Shown: positions 1-9,025, counted from the first letter of the stretch. The stretch: 36,874 bases of DNA from CAG-303 sp034172985 (GCA_034172985.1 JAXFDY010000022.1:1-36874), one strand, 5' to 3'. The notes: a model not told the origin generated them from the letters alone. Made by a program: numbers and translations.

Positions 1-81
1 TTTCTTTCTATACTTGCATACGAAAATAATATGATACTGTAACAAATACTTGTGTCTGTTTTTTGATTTCCATGTTCCCAT
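1..81 (-). CDS. tnpA: IS200/IS605-family transposase TnpA, N-terminal 27 residues (cut by window edge)
   Basis: Reading from an ATG at 81 towards base 1 there is an open frame of 27 codons with no stop, running off the window. The residues KSKNRHKYLL, then QYHIIFV and CKYRKK, match the start of Y1 (HUH) transposases of the IS200/IS605 family, where a basic/His start is followed by a YHI/L-V-x-KYRR segment. These enzymes cut and join single-stranded DNA through a tyrosine. The HUH motif and catalytic Tyr would lie outside the window and cannot be checked. No good ribosome binding site precedes the ATG, which is common for this family. The element sits beside a broken ATPase gene, consistent with an insertion. 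Confidence 0.7.
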   Translation of the reverse strand, partial: MGTWKSKNRHKYLLQYHIIFVCKYRKK

Positions 82-111
82 AATGTAAGCATAGCACAAG
101 CTACCACTTTT

Positions 112-156
112 GGCTACCTTAACCCACCGTCTAAAGCCAGTATGATTGCGGTAGCC
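112..156. repeat. Imperfect palindrome at the presumed left end of the IS200/IS605 element
   Basis: GGCTACC at 112-118 is the reverse complement of GGTAGCC at 150-156, with a short inner ACCG/CGGT match. Elements of this family carry subterminal hairpins recognised by TnpA rather than terminal inverted repeats. The position between the interrupted ATPase reading frame and the tnpA start fits the left-end hairpin. The exact element boundary is not visible but probably lies close to 157-166. Confidence 0.45.
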
Positions 157-301
157 CTATTTCAAAACAGTTTTCCCAGTTCCCGCTTCTCCTTCAATAA
201 AAATTAATTGCCCGCGCTTTCCAGTTTTTAATGCCTCAAAAACCCTTTGGATAATGTTCTTCTGTCAATTTATGCAACGGAGACGCTTTGCCAATTACAT
301 C
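157..301 (-). pseudogene. Remnant of a DUF2075-like P-loop ATPase gene
   Basis: On the minus strand one frame reads a KASPLHKLTEE-like segment (about 300-255). A frame shift then leads into NIIQRVFEALKTGKRGQL followed by IEGEAGTGKTVL, a clear Walker A P-loop, and a TAG stop at 157-159 two codons after the P-loop. The order (PLHxLTxEQ, helix, GQLIFxEGEAGTGKTVL) resembles DUF2075 / Schlafen-like ATPases. The N-terminal part is missing, because the neighbouring gene ends at 302, and the C-terminal part is replaced by IS200/IS605 sequence. It is decayed: at least one frameshift plus the insertion. Family assignment is by recollection of the motif context; the P-loop itself is certain. Confidence 0.6.
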
Positions 302-1612
302 TTAAAGACCCAATAGTATCTCATATGCCGTATATTCATGGTCAAAATGGTAACCTAATTTTTCCGCCAATGCAACCGACCATTTATTCTGTGCATCCCA
401 GCTTGGGTACCAGCCTTTTTCCAGACACTCAAGAATAAGCTTTGCTCCGCTCACATAAGCAAGACCTTTTCTTCGATATTCCTCTTTTGTATCAATTTCT
501 ATCTCGATACCACCCAAATATCCTGAATACGAAGATGCACCCGAAACGGGAACACCGTCCTTTAAAATAACCACCCCTAATCCATATTCAGAATACGCTT
601 TGTAATCAGGATATTGTGATACCCAGTCTTTGCACCATGCAATTTCCTTACATTTCCAGAACAGTTCTTCATCCATCATTTGCAGTGCAAATCCCTCTGG
701 CAATGTATTCACTGCTTCCTGTAATGCTGATTTATCGAAAACATCCAGTTCTTTTTTAATCGCATAGCGAGTGACTTTTTTTGCCTTTTCACCAAGACAG
801 GATTCTATCAGCTTTCCCCATTCTTCATTTTGTGGAACCATAATAATAAAATCTTGTTTACACCACTCTGACTTGGACATAATCAGCTCCTTGTCCGGCT
901 TTCCAGCTAAAAAGCAAAAATCTCCCAGTACTGCCACAGCCGAATCAATCTGCCCGGTATCTTTGACGTAAATATGTCCCATTACCTTCTGCAGACATGA
1001 CCAGATTAAAGTTTCCTGCCAGCCGTCAAATAATTTACTGACTTTATCGGGATCTTCTAATTCATATATCATATGTGTATCTGCCAAAGTCTGTTCAATG
1101 AGGTCTAGCTTCTTAAAGTCCACAAAATCTACCTGTTTTCCATATGTTTCAATCATAGCTCTGACTTCTGCATTCTTTTTTTCCTCCGGCAGATTTTTTG
1201 CTTTTGTGTAAAGCAGCTTCATCATTGTCTTATGAGGAAAATTTAACCGGCTGTAATCAATTCCCCCTCTTAAGTGATATATTTCTGCACTTTCATAAAC
1301 TTCGGGTGAAAGCTGTTTTTGTAAGGATTTGCGGATATTGTTTATATTCTCATCATCCTCTACATCCGCAAGACCTACAGTGACAATTATAAATTTTTTA
1401 TAGGAAGTCTTATATATAGCCGGAAGTGTTTCTTTCAATCCCTTTACCCCACCTGCATATAACCCGCCAAAATAAATAATTGCCTCACATTCCTTCGGTA
1501 TATCTGCCTTCTCATAAGATACCACATTTATGCCGGTTCTTTTAGCCAGTTCCCTGGCGTACTTTTCGGTTGTTCCATAATTTGTTCCATAAATAATAAT
1601 TGATTTTGACAT
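302..1612 (-). CDS. Flavodoxin-GNAT acetyltransferase fusion protein
   Basis: There are two domains. Residues about 4-160 are a flavodoxin-like domain: the strand SIIIYGTNYGTTEKYA carries the T/S-x-T-G-x-T-type FMN phosphate loop, followed by the usual IIYFGGLYAGG and FIIVTVGL strands. Residues about 170-436 resemble the GNAT family PF12746 (ZmaR-like), with the acetyl-CoA loop RRKGLA about 50 residues from the end and a final AEKLGYHFDHEYTAYE segment. The first in-frame ATG is at 1624, but GGAGG overlaps that codon and lies 7-8 bases before the ATG at 1612, so translation probably starts at MSKSIIIYG. The gene follows the kinase-DegV gene by about 40 bp and could be cotranscribed. Substrate is unknown. 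Separate proteins for the two halves are more common, so the fusion is notable. An assembly error is unlikely because the frame is continuous. Confidence 0.85.
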   Translation of the reverse strand: MSKSIIIYGTNYGTTEKYARELAKRTGINVVSYEKADIPKECEAIIYFGGLYAGGVKGLKETLPAIYKTSYKKFIIVTVGLADVEDDENINNIRKSLQKQLSPEVYESAEIYHLRGGIDYSRLNFPHKTMMKLLYTKAKNLPEEKKNAEVRAMIETYGKQVDFVDFKKLDLIEQTLADTHMIYELEDPDKVSKLFDGWQETLIWSCLQKVMGHIYVKDTGQIDSAVAVLGDFCFLAGKPDKELIMSKSEWCKQDFIIMVPQNEEWGKLIESCLGEKAKKVTRYAIKKELDVFDKSALQEAVNTLPEGFALQMMDEELFWKCKEIAWCKDWVSQYPDYKAYSEYGLGVVILKDGVPVSGASSYSGYLGGIEIEIDTKEEYRRKGLAYVSGAKLILECLEKGWYPSWDAQNKWSVALAEKLGYHFDHEYTAYEILLGL

Positions 1613-1653
1613 TTCATCCTCCATAAAGCGTCATATCCGGCATATCATAGCGA

Positions 1654-4314
1654 TTACAAATTATAATAAGATATGCCAACTGCCCCAATTCCTGATACAC
1701 TTGCATTCGATAATGAAGCTTTTTGCATAATCACCTTTTCAAATGGCACACATTTCATCACTTCTTTTTTTATATATTCCTGCTCTTTCACACTGCATCC
1801 GGCATGGGTAATAAATACAACCTGTTTACTTATTTTTCTCTTTCTGCGTAAATGCCAGCGAATCCCCTGTTTCCAGGCTTTTTCCATACTTCCGCCAAGC
1901 AATCCTGTCACCACTGGTTTGTTTTGATACATTGTTACATATGGATGTAAATGAAAATACTGACATAATTTTACAGATATCTCTCTCATATATCCATGTG
2001 CATGAAAAAGATCTGCCCGTGGAAGAATAAATCTTGTTTTAATATGCGCTTTCATCCGTTCAGTTTCCTCGCAAATTTGCTGAACACTTTTTCCCTCCTG
2101 TGCAAGTCTGGCTGCATATAAGACTAGTAACCCCTGTCCGCAGGATATCTGACCTGAGTCAATGACTTGCACATGATCAAAACCTCTGGCAGCTTTTACA
2201 GATGTTTCATAGGTCCTGCCGGAAGCCGATGCTAATGAGATATGAATTACCTGCTCTGCCTGTGTAAGCATATCTGAAAAGAATTCCTCAAATTCCTCTA
2301 CTGTTACACAATCATTATGGATACTACTCTCCCCGGAAGAAATATACTGCGTCAGACTGTCAGAATCAATTTCTCTTGTATCTGCAAAACGACCATAAGG
2401 GGTTTTCACATATAAATACATTACCGTTACATCATATTTTTCCAGAAGTTCTGCAGGCATATCACATACACAATCGGTTGTAATACATATTTTCTTTCGT
2501 TTTCTGGTGACAATTTTTTCAGGGCTTTCCATGTCCACCTTTTCCTCATTCATATATTCAATAATATCTTTTGTCAAGAATTGCAAAATTTCCGCCTCCA
2601 GCAATTGGCTTTGAATTGGTTTCTCTACATAACCATCAAATCCTTGCTCTGTATATAATTGTCTGGCTCCAGACACCGTATTTCCAGTCATCGCAATCAC
2701 TGCAGTATCTCTGCACAGACCATTTTCCTGACTTCGAATGGCTTTTAATGTTTCAGGGCCATCCATATCCGGCATCTTATCATCCAGAAGAATGATATGA
2801 TAAAACTTTTTCTTTGTCATTTCAAGACATTCCATTCCATCATTGGCAATATCCATCTTAACCTTTGTAGAAGAAAGAAGTTTTTTTGCTACCATAGAAT
2901 TCGTTCTGTTATCATCTACAATCAGAATTCTCGCTTCCGGTGCTTCAAAAACAGGACGATAAATCTCCTCTGACACCTGCGCTTTAAAAATTTTCATCGG
3001 ACCGATTGGATTCATATCCGCAATTTCCTGTTTTATTGTAACAGTAAATACAGAACCCTTTCGATAAATACTGTCAACAGTGATTTCTCCACCCATCAAA
3101 TCAATTAATTGTTTGGTGATAGCAAGCCCCAGACCACTCCCTATGATTTTCCTGTTTTTCTTTTCATCAAACCGATTAAATGAATTATAGATATATTCCA
3201 GATCTTCTTTCCGGATACCAATACCAGTATCCTCTACCTTTACTTTTAAGAGCAGCGAATGATCATCACACAATTCTCCTTGTGCAGATAAGGTAACAGA
3301 CCCCTCTTCTGTATATTTGACTGCATTATCCAAAATATTTAAAATCACCTGCTTAATTCGTTTTTCGTCACCCACTAACACAGATGGCAGATTTTTATCT
3401 ACCTCTATATAAAAATCCAATCCTTTTTTCTCAAGCTGAAAACGAACCATATTTGCCAGATCCCAAAACAATCTTTTGGTTTCATATTGCATTGTCACAA
3501 TATTCATTTTCCCCATTTCCATTTGTGATAAATCCAGAATCTCATTTACCTGATTGAGCAGCAATTTACTTGCCGACTGAATATCTTCTGCATATTCCCT
3601 GATTTCATCAACAGAATCTGTTCTTAAAATCATTTCATTCAATCCTATAATTGCATTGATAGGAGTTCTTATTTCATGACTCATATTGGCGAATAATATA
3701 TTCTTAGAATCCCGGTTTTTCTCAAGTTCTTCTCTCTGGTGAATGCTCAGTTTATGTTCTTTCTCAAAATCTTTCATATATCCTTTTAAGATAATTCCCG
3801 TAATACACCCCACCACAAAGATAGAGAACAATGAGTCAAAATACCTTTCCTGTTTGCTGAATATTTGCTGAAGAAATTCCGGATGATAATATGCCACCCG
3901 ATATGTTTCCACATGAACCAAAATACTCAGCACTATAAAAAACCAGAATTTTTTTCCAGAAAACATAATAAATACATACACGGTAGACAATACAAACCAT
4001 ATAGGAGCACCACTTTCCAACCCACCATTTAAAAAAAATGTAACCGGAAAGAATATTACCATAATAATCACCCCTAATACTGTAGCAGCCAGATCATATT
4101 TCTGATATTTAAACGTCGCAACAAATACAATAATTACAGTGGCTAACAGCAAACACAGCATTAGATTATATATACTTCCTGATTCCTGCAGAATAATTCC
4201 TTCCAAAATACCTGCTACAGCAGCTATTCCACTTGCCAGAATAATAATCCGGAACATTCTCTCTCTTAATTCGCAATCTTTTCCTGATATAATATGACTT
4301 ATTTTCTTCCACAT
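1654..4314 (-). CDS. Membrane hybrid histidine kinase with receiver and C-terminal divergent DegV (FakB-like) domain
   Basis: The protein has 886 residues. Residues 20-180 hold about six hydrophobic segments with little extracellular loop. HisKA has its phospho-accepting His213 in MSHEIRTPIN. The HATPase domain has the N-box around 327 (LDNAVKY), DTGIG at 362-366 and GSGLGLA at 392-398. The receiver spans about 461-585, with VDDN at 466-469, Asp511 as acceptor and Lys565. Residues 609-886 form a DegV fold: TTDCVCDMP opening, VIDSGQISCGQGL at 718-729 and FITHAGC near 834-840. The ligand-contact motifs of FakB proteins are degraded: the SxPS-type loop, the GGR loop (here HAHGYMRE) and the terminal HxGPG (here SGIGAV). 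The RBS GGAGG lies 8 bases before the ATG. It starts 3 bp after the kinase-HPt gene and is a paralogue of the gene at 19961-22633. Confidence 0.92.
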   Translation of the reverse strand: MWKKISHIISGKDCELRERMFRIIILASGIAAVAGILEGIILQESGSIYNLMLCLLLATVIIVFVATFKYQKYDLAATVLGVIIMVIFFPVTFFLNGGLESGAPIWFVLSTVYVFIMFSGKKFWFFIVLSILVHVETYRVAYYHPEFLQQIFSKQERYFDSLFSIFVVGCITGIILKGYMKDFEKEHKLSIHQREELEKNRDSKNILFANMSHEIRTPINAIIGLNEMILRTDSVDEIREYAEDIQSASKLLLNQVNEILDLSQMEMGKMNIVTMQYETKRLFWDLANMVRFQLEKKGLDFYIEVDKNLPSVLVGDEKRIKQVILNILDNAVKYTEEGSVTLSAQGELCDDHSLLLKVKVEDTGIGIRKEDLEYIYNSFNRFDEKKNRKIIGSGLGLAITKQLIDLMGGEITVDSIYRKGSVFTVTIKQEIADMNPIGPMKIFKAQVSEEIYRPVFEAPEARILIVDDNRTNSMVAKKLLSSTKVKMDIANDGMECLEMTKKKFYHIILLDDKMPDMDGPETLKAIRSQENGLCRDTAVIAMTGNTVSGARQLYTEQGFDGYVEKPIQSQLLEAEILQFLTKDIIEYMNEEKVDMESPEKIVTRKRKKICITTDCVCDMPAELLEKYDVTVMYLYVKTPYGRFADTREIDSDSLTQYISSGESSIHNDCVTVEEFEEFFSDMLTQAEQVIHISLASASGRTYETSVKAARGFDHVQVIDSGQISCGQGLLVLYAARLAQEGKSVQQICEETERMKAHIKTRFILPRADLFHAHGYMREISVKLCQYFHLHPYVTMYQNKPVVTGLLGGSMEKAWKQGIRWHLRRKRKISKQVVFITHAGCSVKEQEYIKKEVMKCVPFEKVIMQKASLSNASVSGIGAVGISYYNL

Positions 4315-4317
4315 AAA

Positions 4318-7068
4318 TTACTCCTCCTTACCAGTCAGATTGTTTTTCATTCGTTTGATTAATTCCACCGCAGAAAAATAGTCTGTTTTTTCTACTTTCT
4401 TCTGTGCCGGTTCAAGCAATTCTCTCAGGGATAATCCAGAATACTGGTAATTCTGTAACTCTGCAATCAACTTCTGAAGCTGTCCTCCATCCAGGGCATA
4501 TGCAGCATCTTCCAGATCAACTATCAGACGCTCAAAATCTTTTGAATCTAATACGGGCAAACCCGCCTGTGGATCTGCGTGTCCGGAATACTTCTCTTTC
4601 TGTGCCGGCATAAGCCATTGAATCTCACATAATTTTTTAAAAAAGCCTTGATAGGCATCCAAGAAAACATTGTGATAATCCAGAATATAATCTATCTGTC
4701 CATTCTTTCCCGCTTGTTCCAAATCTGCTGCCATTTTAGATATCTCCATGGCACCTATCGTGCGCAACGAACTTTTCATTCCATGAACGATGATCGTATA
4801 ATTTTTCCAGTCTTTTTGTTCAAACTTCTGATTAGCAGAATTTCCTGCCTCTTCATAGGTTTCACAATATTCCCTTAGAATCTCCATATAATGTGTTTTT
4901 CCATCACAATACATCAGACCCTTTTTAACATCCAGCCCATGAGAAGCCAGCTCCTCTTCCCTGAACTGTTCTTCTAAATCACTCGTTGTTTCAATTTCTT
5001 TTTTATAAATAATTTTATCTGCCGGAAGATTTCTTTGTAATACCCGTTCCAGCACAGATCTTTCCACCGGCTTTTCCAGGAAATCGTCAAAGCCTTCTGC
5101 TAACATCATTTCACGCATTCCGGCTACTGCGTTGGCTGTCAGGGCAACAATCGGCACCTTTTGAAAATATGTTCCCGGTTTTTGTCTGATACAATGTAGT
5201 GTCTCCACACCATCCATTTGTGGCATCATATGATCCATAAAAACAAAATCATAATGAGAGTCACCGATTTTCCTTAAAGCTTCTTCTCCGCTATCTGCAG
5301 TTGTTGTTTTAATATTGTAATGAGCCAACAATCCCTCCATGACACGAAGGTTCATACGATTATCGTCCACCACAAGCACATGTGCATTCCTTGTGGTGAA
5401 CTTCTCGATTTTCATCGTCATGTCCCCTAATTGGACATCTACATCGTTATTTAAGACAGATACAATCGCAAGAATATAAAACGGCTTATAAATCTTTAAA
5501 ATATGTGGATTCTTTATATACTTTTCATCGCTACGTTCTAAAACAACAATTACTTTTGTTTCTTTCGAAAGTTTATCAAAATATTCTATTGCATCACGAT
5601 ACTCCACAATACTAATAAATATATGGGTAAACTTTTCTTTTTCCTGCCTTCTCTGTAATTCTGCAAAATTTCGGCAAATGTGACAATTACCGCGTAACTG
5701 CTCCACCATATGCACAATTGTTTTGGAATACTCATCTCTTATTTCCACAAAATCAAACTGCTCCATATCGATATATGTAGCCACTTTTACATTTTCTCTG
5801 TCATTGATTGTCGCAATCGGGGTTTCATCCAGTACCTTCTGTGGTATCACAAACTTTACCGTAGTTCCCTTACCAACTTTACTTTTCATGGTTAAGGTGG
5901 CTCCCAGTTTTTGTGCCAGTGCATGTGAAATAGCCAGTCCTAATCCAAGTCCACCCTCCTGACGCTTTCGGCTTCCATCAACCTGATTAAATCCGATAAA
6001 CAGTTTTTCAAGACTTTCTGCATCTATACCAATACCGGTATCCTTAATTTTTACAATTAAATTAATTCCATAGGATTCCTTACGATATCCCACTGTAATA
6101 CTGACGCACCCCTGTTCTGTGAACTTAATTGCATTATCCAGCAGATTCAGAATAACTCTGCGGATTTTTTTCTCATCCCCAATCAGTGCACAGGGAATTG
6201 TAGCATCACAATCTACAATCAATTCCAGTTTTTTTTCATTTTTTCTTGCCATTGTCATATTGATGATATCATGAATTGTCGAGGCAATATTATACGTCTC
6301 TTCTTCCAGCTGGATATTGCCGGACTGAAGTTCTGAAAAATCAAGAATATCGCTTACGACAGCCATAAGATTTTTTCCTGCCAGTTGGATACCCTGCACA
6401 TTCTCTTTTACATGCTCAGGGAAATCTTCCTTCGATATAATTTCACTCATACCACAAATAGTATTAATCGGTGTTCTGATTTCGTGACTGACATTCGCTA
6501 GAAAATCATCTTTTCGATTTTCTACAGCTTTTAGCTCATCAATCATACCGAGCAATTGTCTGCTTCCCTCTCCATTTCTCTTCGTCCAGGAATATACAAT
6601 ATATTCCAGAAGAAACATATTGACTATTTGTGCCAACACATTAATCCGATCTTCCCATGTTCCAAAAGGTATATTATGTGCAATTATCCCCGCATACAAA
6701 AACAAAAGTATCACAAAAATATAGGTAGTTAAAATAATATCTTCAATTCCATATAATCCAAAAAATACAATAAAAGCAGCAAATACCGGTAACATTATAG
6801 TAATTGTATCTAACTGGGTGAAATAAATCAGAAGTATTATCTGCATCATAACCGCTGAAAATACAGCTCGAAACTTATATGTTTTCCACTGTGCAAGATT
6901 CATCATCCAGCAAACTGCCAGAATGACTGTCAGGATAATCCCAACCCAGTTGCTCCATTCCATTTTTACAGTTTTCACTATCATATAAAAAGAATATATC
7001 GTATATATCCCCAGTAAATACTTTTCTATTTTTGGTTGATTTTCACCTTCATACACTAATTTTTCCAA
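4318..7068 (-). CDS. Membrane hybrid histidine kinase with receiver and HPt domain
   Basis: The protein has 916 residues. About six hydrophobic segments lie within 18-160. HisKA contains His195 (VSHEIRTP). HATPase has LDNAIKF near 310, DTGIG near 343-347 and GGLGLGLA near 372-379. Residues about 428-540 look like a second, degenerate receiver: alternating strands ending in KIYKPF, but no acidic pocket. The true receiver is at about 563-680 (VDDNRMN, Asp612 in MDHMMP, KPV near 666). HPt has His762 in VHGMKSS and a further C-terminal helical stretch at 840-910. The start is TTG at 7068 with GGAGG 8 bases upstream; no better ATG is near. A strong hairpin lies just before it (7084-7121). The architecture suggests a full internal phosphorelay. 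It is paired with the kinase-DegV gene 3 bp downstream, an arrangement repeated at 22633-25371. Confidence 0.92.
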   Translation of the reverse strand: MEKLVYEGENQPKIEKYLLGIYTIYSFYMIVKTVKMEWSNWVGIILTVILAVCWMMNLAQWKTYKFRAVFSAVMMQIILLIYFTQLDTITIMLPVFAAFIVFFGLYGIEDIILTTYIFVILLFLYAGIIAHNIPFGTWEDRINVLAQIVNMFLLEYIVYSWTKRNGEGSRQLLGMIDELKAVENRKDDFLANVSHEIRTPINTICGMSEIISKEDFPEHVKENVQGIQLAGKNLMAVVSDILDFSELQSGNIQLEEETYNIASTIHDIINMTMARKNEKKLELIVDCDATIPCALIGDEKKIRRVILNLLDNAIKFTEQGCVSITVGYRKESYGINLIVKIKDTGIGIDAESLEKLFIGFNQVDGSRKRQEGGLGLGLAISHALAQKLGATLTMKSKVGKGTTVKFVIPQKVLDETPIATINDRENVKVATYIDMEQFDFVEIRDEYSKTIVHMVEQLRGNCHICRNFAELQRRQEKEKFTHIFISIVEYRDAIEYFDKLSKETKVIVVLERSDEKYIKNPHILKIYKPFYILAIVSVLNNDVDVQLGDMTMKIEKFTTRNAHVLVVDDNRMNLRVMEGLLAHYNIKTTTADSGEEALRKIGDSHYDFVFMDHMMPQMDGVETLHCIRQKPGTYFQKVPIVALTANAVAGMREMMLAEGFDDFLEKPVERSVLERVLQRNLPADKIIYKKEIETTSDLEEQFREEELASHGLDVKKGLMYCDGKTHYMEILREYCETYEEAGNSANQKFEQKDWKNYTIIVHGMKSSLRTIGAMEISKMAADLEQAGKNGQIDYILDYHNVFLDAYQGFFKKLCEIQWLMPAQKEKYSGHADPQAGLPVLDSKDFERLIVDLEDAAYALDGGQLQKLIAELQNYQYSGLSLRELLEPAQKKVEKTDYFSAVELIKRMKNNLTGKEE

Positions 7069-7083
7069 ATTTTTATCCTCCTA

Positions 7084-7121
7084 CCAAAAAGGCATACGAG
7101 CTCAATCGTATGCCTTTTTGG
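7084..7121 (-). terminator. Perfect 16-bp hairpin between the che operon and the kinase-HPt gene
   Basis: CCAAAAAGGCATACGA is followed by a six-base loop and its exact reverse complement, ending CCTTTTTGG, on the transcript of the MCP gene about 30 bases after its stop. This has the shape of an intrinsic terminator with the U-rich arm inside the stem. It lies 16 bases before the TTG start and 4-5 bases before the RBS of the next gene, so it could also act as an attenuator or RNA-processing site if transcription reads through. Confidence 0.7.
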
Positions 7122-7149
7122 CAATCAATCCAAAATGATTGAATGCTTT

Positions 7150-8502
7150 TTAATATTTACCAAAATTTCCTTTTAAAGAAATAATTTGTTCATTCTTATC
7201 AAAAGAATTATCATATTTCTGAGATGCAGTGCTGCCCATCGGATATGCCTGCATATCATCGTTCAATTTATATACAGAAAGCATTTCTCTGACCATTCCT
7301 GCCTGTTCTGATAATTCCTGACTTGCTGCCGCACATTCTTCGCTGGTAGCAGAATTCGTCTGAACGACCTGGGAAACCTGTGCAATCGCCTGATCAATCT
7401 GTGCGATGGCAGTTGCCTGATAGTTTGAAGCTGCTGCTATATCTGTAATGATTTCTTCACTCTGTTTTACAGCTGACGTAATTTCACCCAATACAATCGC
7501 TGTCTCATTTGCATGTTTGGAACCATTTTCCACTTTCTGAATAGAATCTGCAATCATTTCAGCAGTCTCTGCAGCAGCAGAAGCACTCTTTGCAGCAAGA
7601 TTTCTCACTTCTTCCGCAACTACCGCAAAGCCTTTGCCTGCTTCACCTGCTCTTGCTGCCTCAACAGCCGCATTCAATGCCAGAATATTGGTCTGGAATG
7701 CGATGTCATCAATCACCTTAATAATTTTTGAAATGCTTTCTGATGCCACATTAATCTCCTGCATTGCAATAACCATATTTTCCATTTCAACATTTCCCTT
7801 TTTTACTTCTGCAATCGCTTTACCAACCAGTTCTGCCGCCTGATTTGCCTGAGAAGCATTCTGTTTCGTCTTTTCTGCAACATCATCAATAGATGCTGTA
7901 ATCTGCTCAATAGCACTTGCCTGCTCTGTGGAACCCTGTGCCAATGCTTCACTGGCACTTGCCACCTGAGAAGCACTTGTTGTAACCTGGTATGCAGAAT
8001 CCTTAATATTTCCAATTGTCATTCTATTCTGTGCAACCATTCTTGCCAAAGCCATACCCAAAATATCATCTTCTGATCTTGGCTTTATATTTACTGTCAT
8101 ATCACCATCTGCTGCTGTCTGTGTAACATGTGCCTCATATTTTATGTTGTCAATCACATTCTGGAAACTGTCAATTACCTCACCAAATTCATCATTATGT
8201 AATTTCTGTAATTTAACATCTACCCTGCCTGCTGCCAATGCATCTGCTGCCGTAGTAAGGATCTCAAGATTTTTACGGATTGTTCTTGTCAGAAATACAG
8301 AAATTGCGATTGTAGCCACTGCCATTGCCACAAACAAACACACTGTAAATATAGAATATCTATTCAGATATCCTTCCGGATTTTCCACTTTAATGATCCT
8401 TGCTGCAGTTGAATACCCACAGTATAAAGAAATAATTAATAACACTCCGATAAAAGAAAAACCAATTGCTAACTTTGTACTCACTCTCATCTCTTTTTTC
8501 AT
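7150..8502 (-). CDS. Methyl-accepting chemotaxis protein with minimal extracellular loop
   Basis: The protein has 450 residues. TM1 is at about 9-30 and TM2 at about 50-72, with only some 20 residues between them, so there is no room for a usual ligand-binding domain. A HAMP region follows (about 72-125), with a second HAMP-like stretch to about 165. The signalling domain has the conserved hairpin tip at about 265-303, including ALNAAVEAARAGE and GFAVVAEEVRNLA, which docks CheA and CheW. There is no C-terminal pentapeptide for CheR tethering. It is the last gene of the che operon, 37 bp after cheW, and is followed by the hairpin at 7084-7121. Lack of a sensor domain suggests it senses at the membrane or through a partner; this is inference. 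Confidence 0.93.
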   Translation of the reverse strand: MKKEMRVSTKLAIGFSFIGVLLIISLYCGYSTAARIIKVENPEGYLNRYSIFTVCLFVAMAVATIAISVFLTRTIRKNLEILTTAADALAAGRVDVKLQKLHNDEFGEVIDSFQNVIDNIKYEAHVTQTAADGDMTVNIKPRSEDDILGMALARMVAQNRMTIGNIKDSAYQVTTSASQVASASEALAQGSTEQASAIEQITASIDDVAEKTKQNASQANQAAELVGKAIAEVKKGNVEMENMVIAMQEINVASESISKIIKVIDDIAFQTNILALNAAVEAARAGEAGKGFAVVAEEVRNLAAKSASAAAETAEMIADSIQKVENGSKHANETAIVLGEITSAVKQSEEIITDIAAASNYQATAIAQIDQAIAQVSQVVQTNSATSEECAAASQELSEQAGMVREMLSVYKLNDDMQAYPMGSTASQKYDNSFDKNEQIISLKGNFGKY

Positions 8503-8538
8503 AATAGTTTATTCTCCTTTTTTATTATCTGTTATCTG

Positions 8539-9000
8539 TTATAAAATATTCAAATCTTCATCTTTCAACAGTTTCTCAGGATCCAGCAGCAGCTTCACAC
8601 TGTCGCCCACCTTTCCGATTCCATATACGTACTTATTCTGCTGTTTATCATCATTGCTCAGGGATGGTGGATCCAGAATATATTCCTGTTTAATCTCTAC
8701 CACCTCTGCGATTTTTTCTACAATCAGGCCTACAATCGTATCTTTTACATTAATAACAATAATACAGGTTCTGTCCGTGTACTCAATCGGCTCCTGTTTA
8801 AAACGGATGCGTACATCGATAACCGGAATAATTTTGCCTCTCAGATTAATTAATCCTTTGATGTAATCCGCGGTCTCCGGTATTTTTGTAATTTCCTGAA
8901 AAACAATAATTTCGTTTACATATTCGATTTTCAATCCAAAATATTCATTTCCCGATTGAAATGTCACATATTTATCCTGCTGTGTAGCAAATTCGTTCAT
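8539..9000 (-). CDS. cheW: CheW coupling protein
   Basis: The protein has 153 residues and is a single CheW/SH3-like domain. It shows the family pattern: an N-terminal FxxGNEYFGLKIEYVNEI strand, IKGLINLRGKIIPVIDVR in the middle, then VGLIVEKIAEVVEI and a final LLLDPEKLL. CheW links CheA to the tips of chemoreceptors in the cytoplasmic array. It lies between cheA (26 bp upstream) and the MCP gene, with AAGGAAAAGG ahead of the ATG. Length is normal for the family and nothing is missing. Confidence 0.95.
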   Translation of the reverse strand: MNEFATQQDKYVTFQSGNEYFGLKIEYVNEIIVFQEITKIPETADYIKGLINLRGKIIPVIDVRIRFKQEPIEYTDRTCIIVINVKDTIVGLIVEKIAEVVEIKQEYILDPPSLSNDDKQQNKYVYGIGKVGDSVKLLLDPEKLLKDEDLNIL

Positions 9001-9025
9001 ATGTACCTTTTCCTTTCTCTATATT

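Noticed and set aside
8144..8866. 240-codon open frame on the plus strand
   Set aside because: It is antisense to the MCP and cheW genes, which are certain, has no RBS and resembles no protein family; it is a shadow of their codon pattern.
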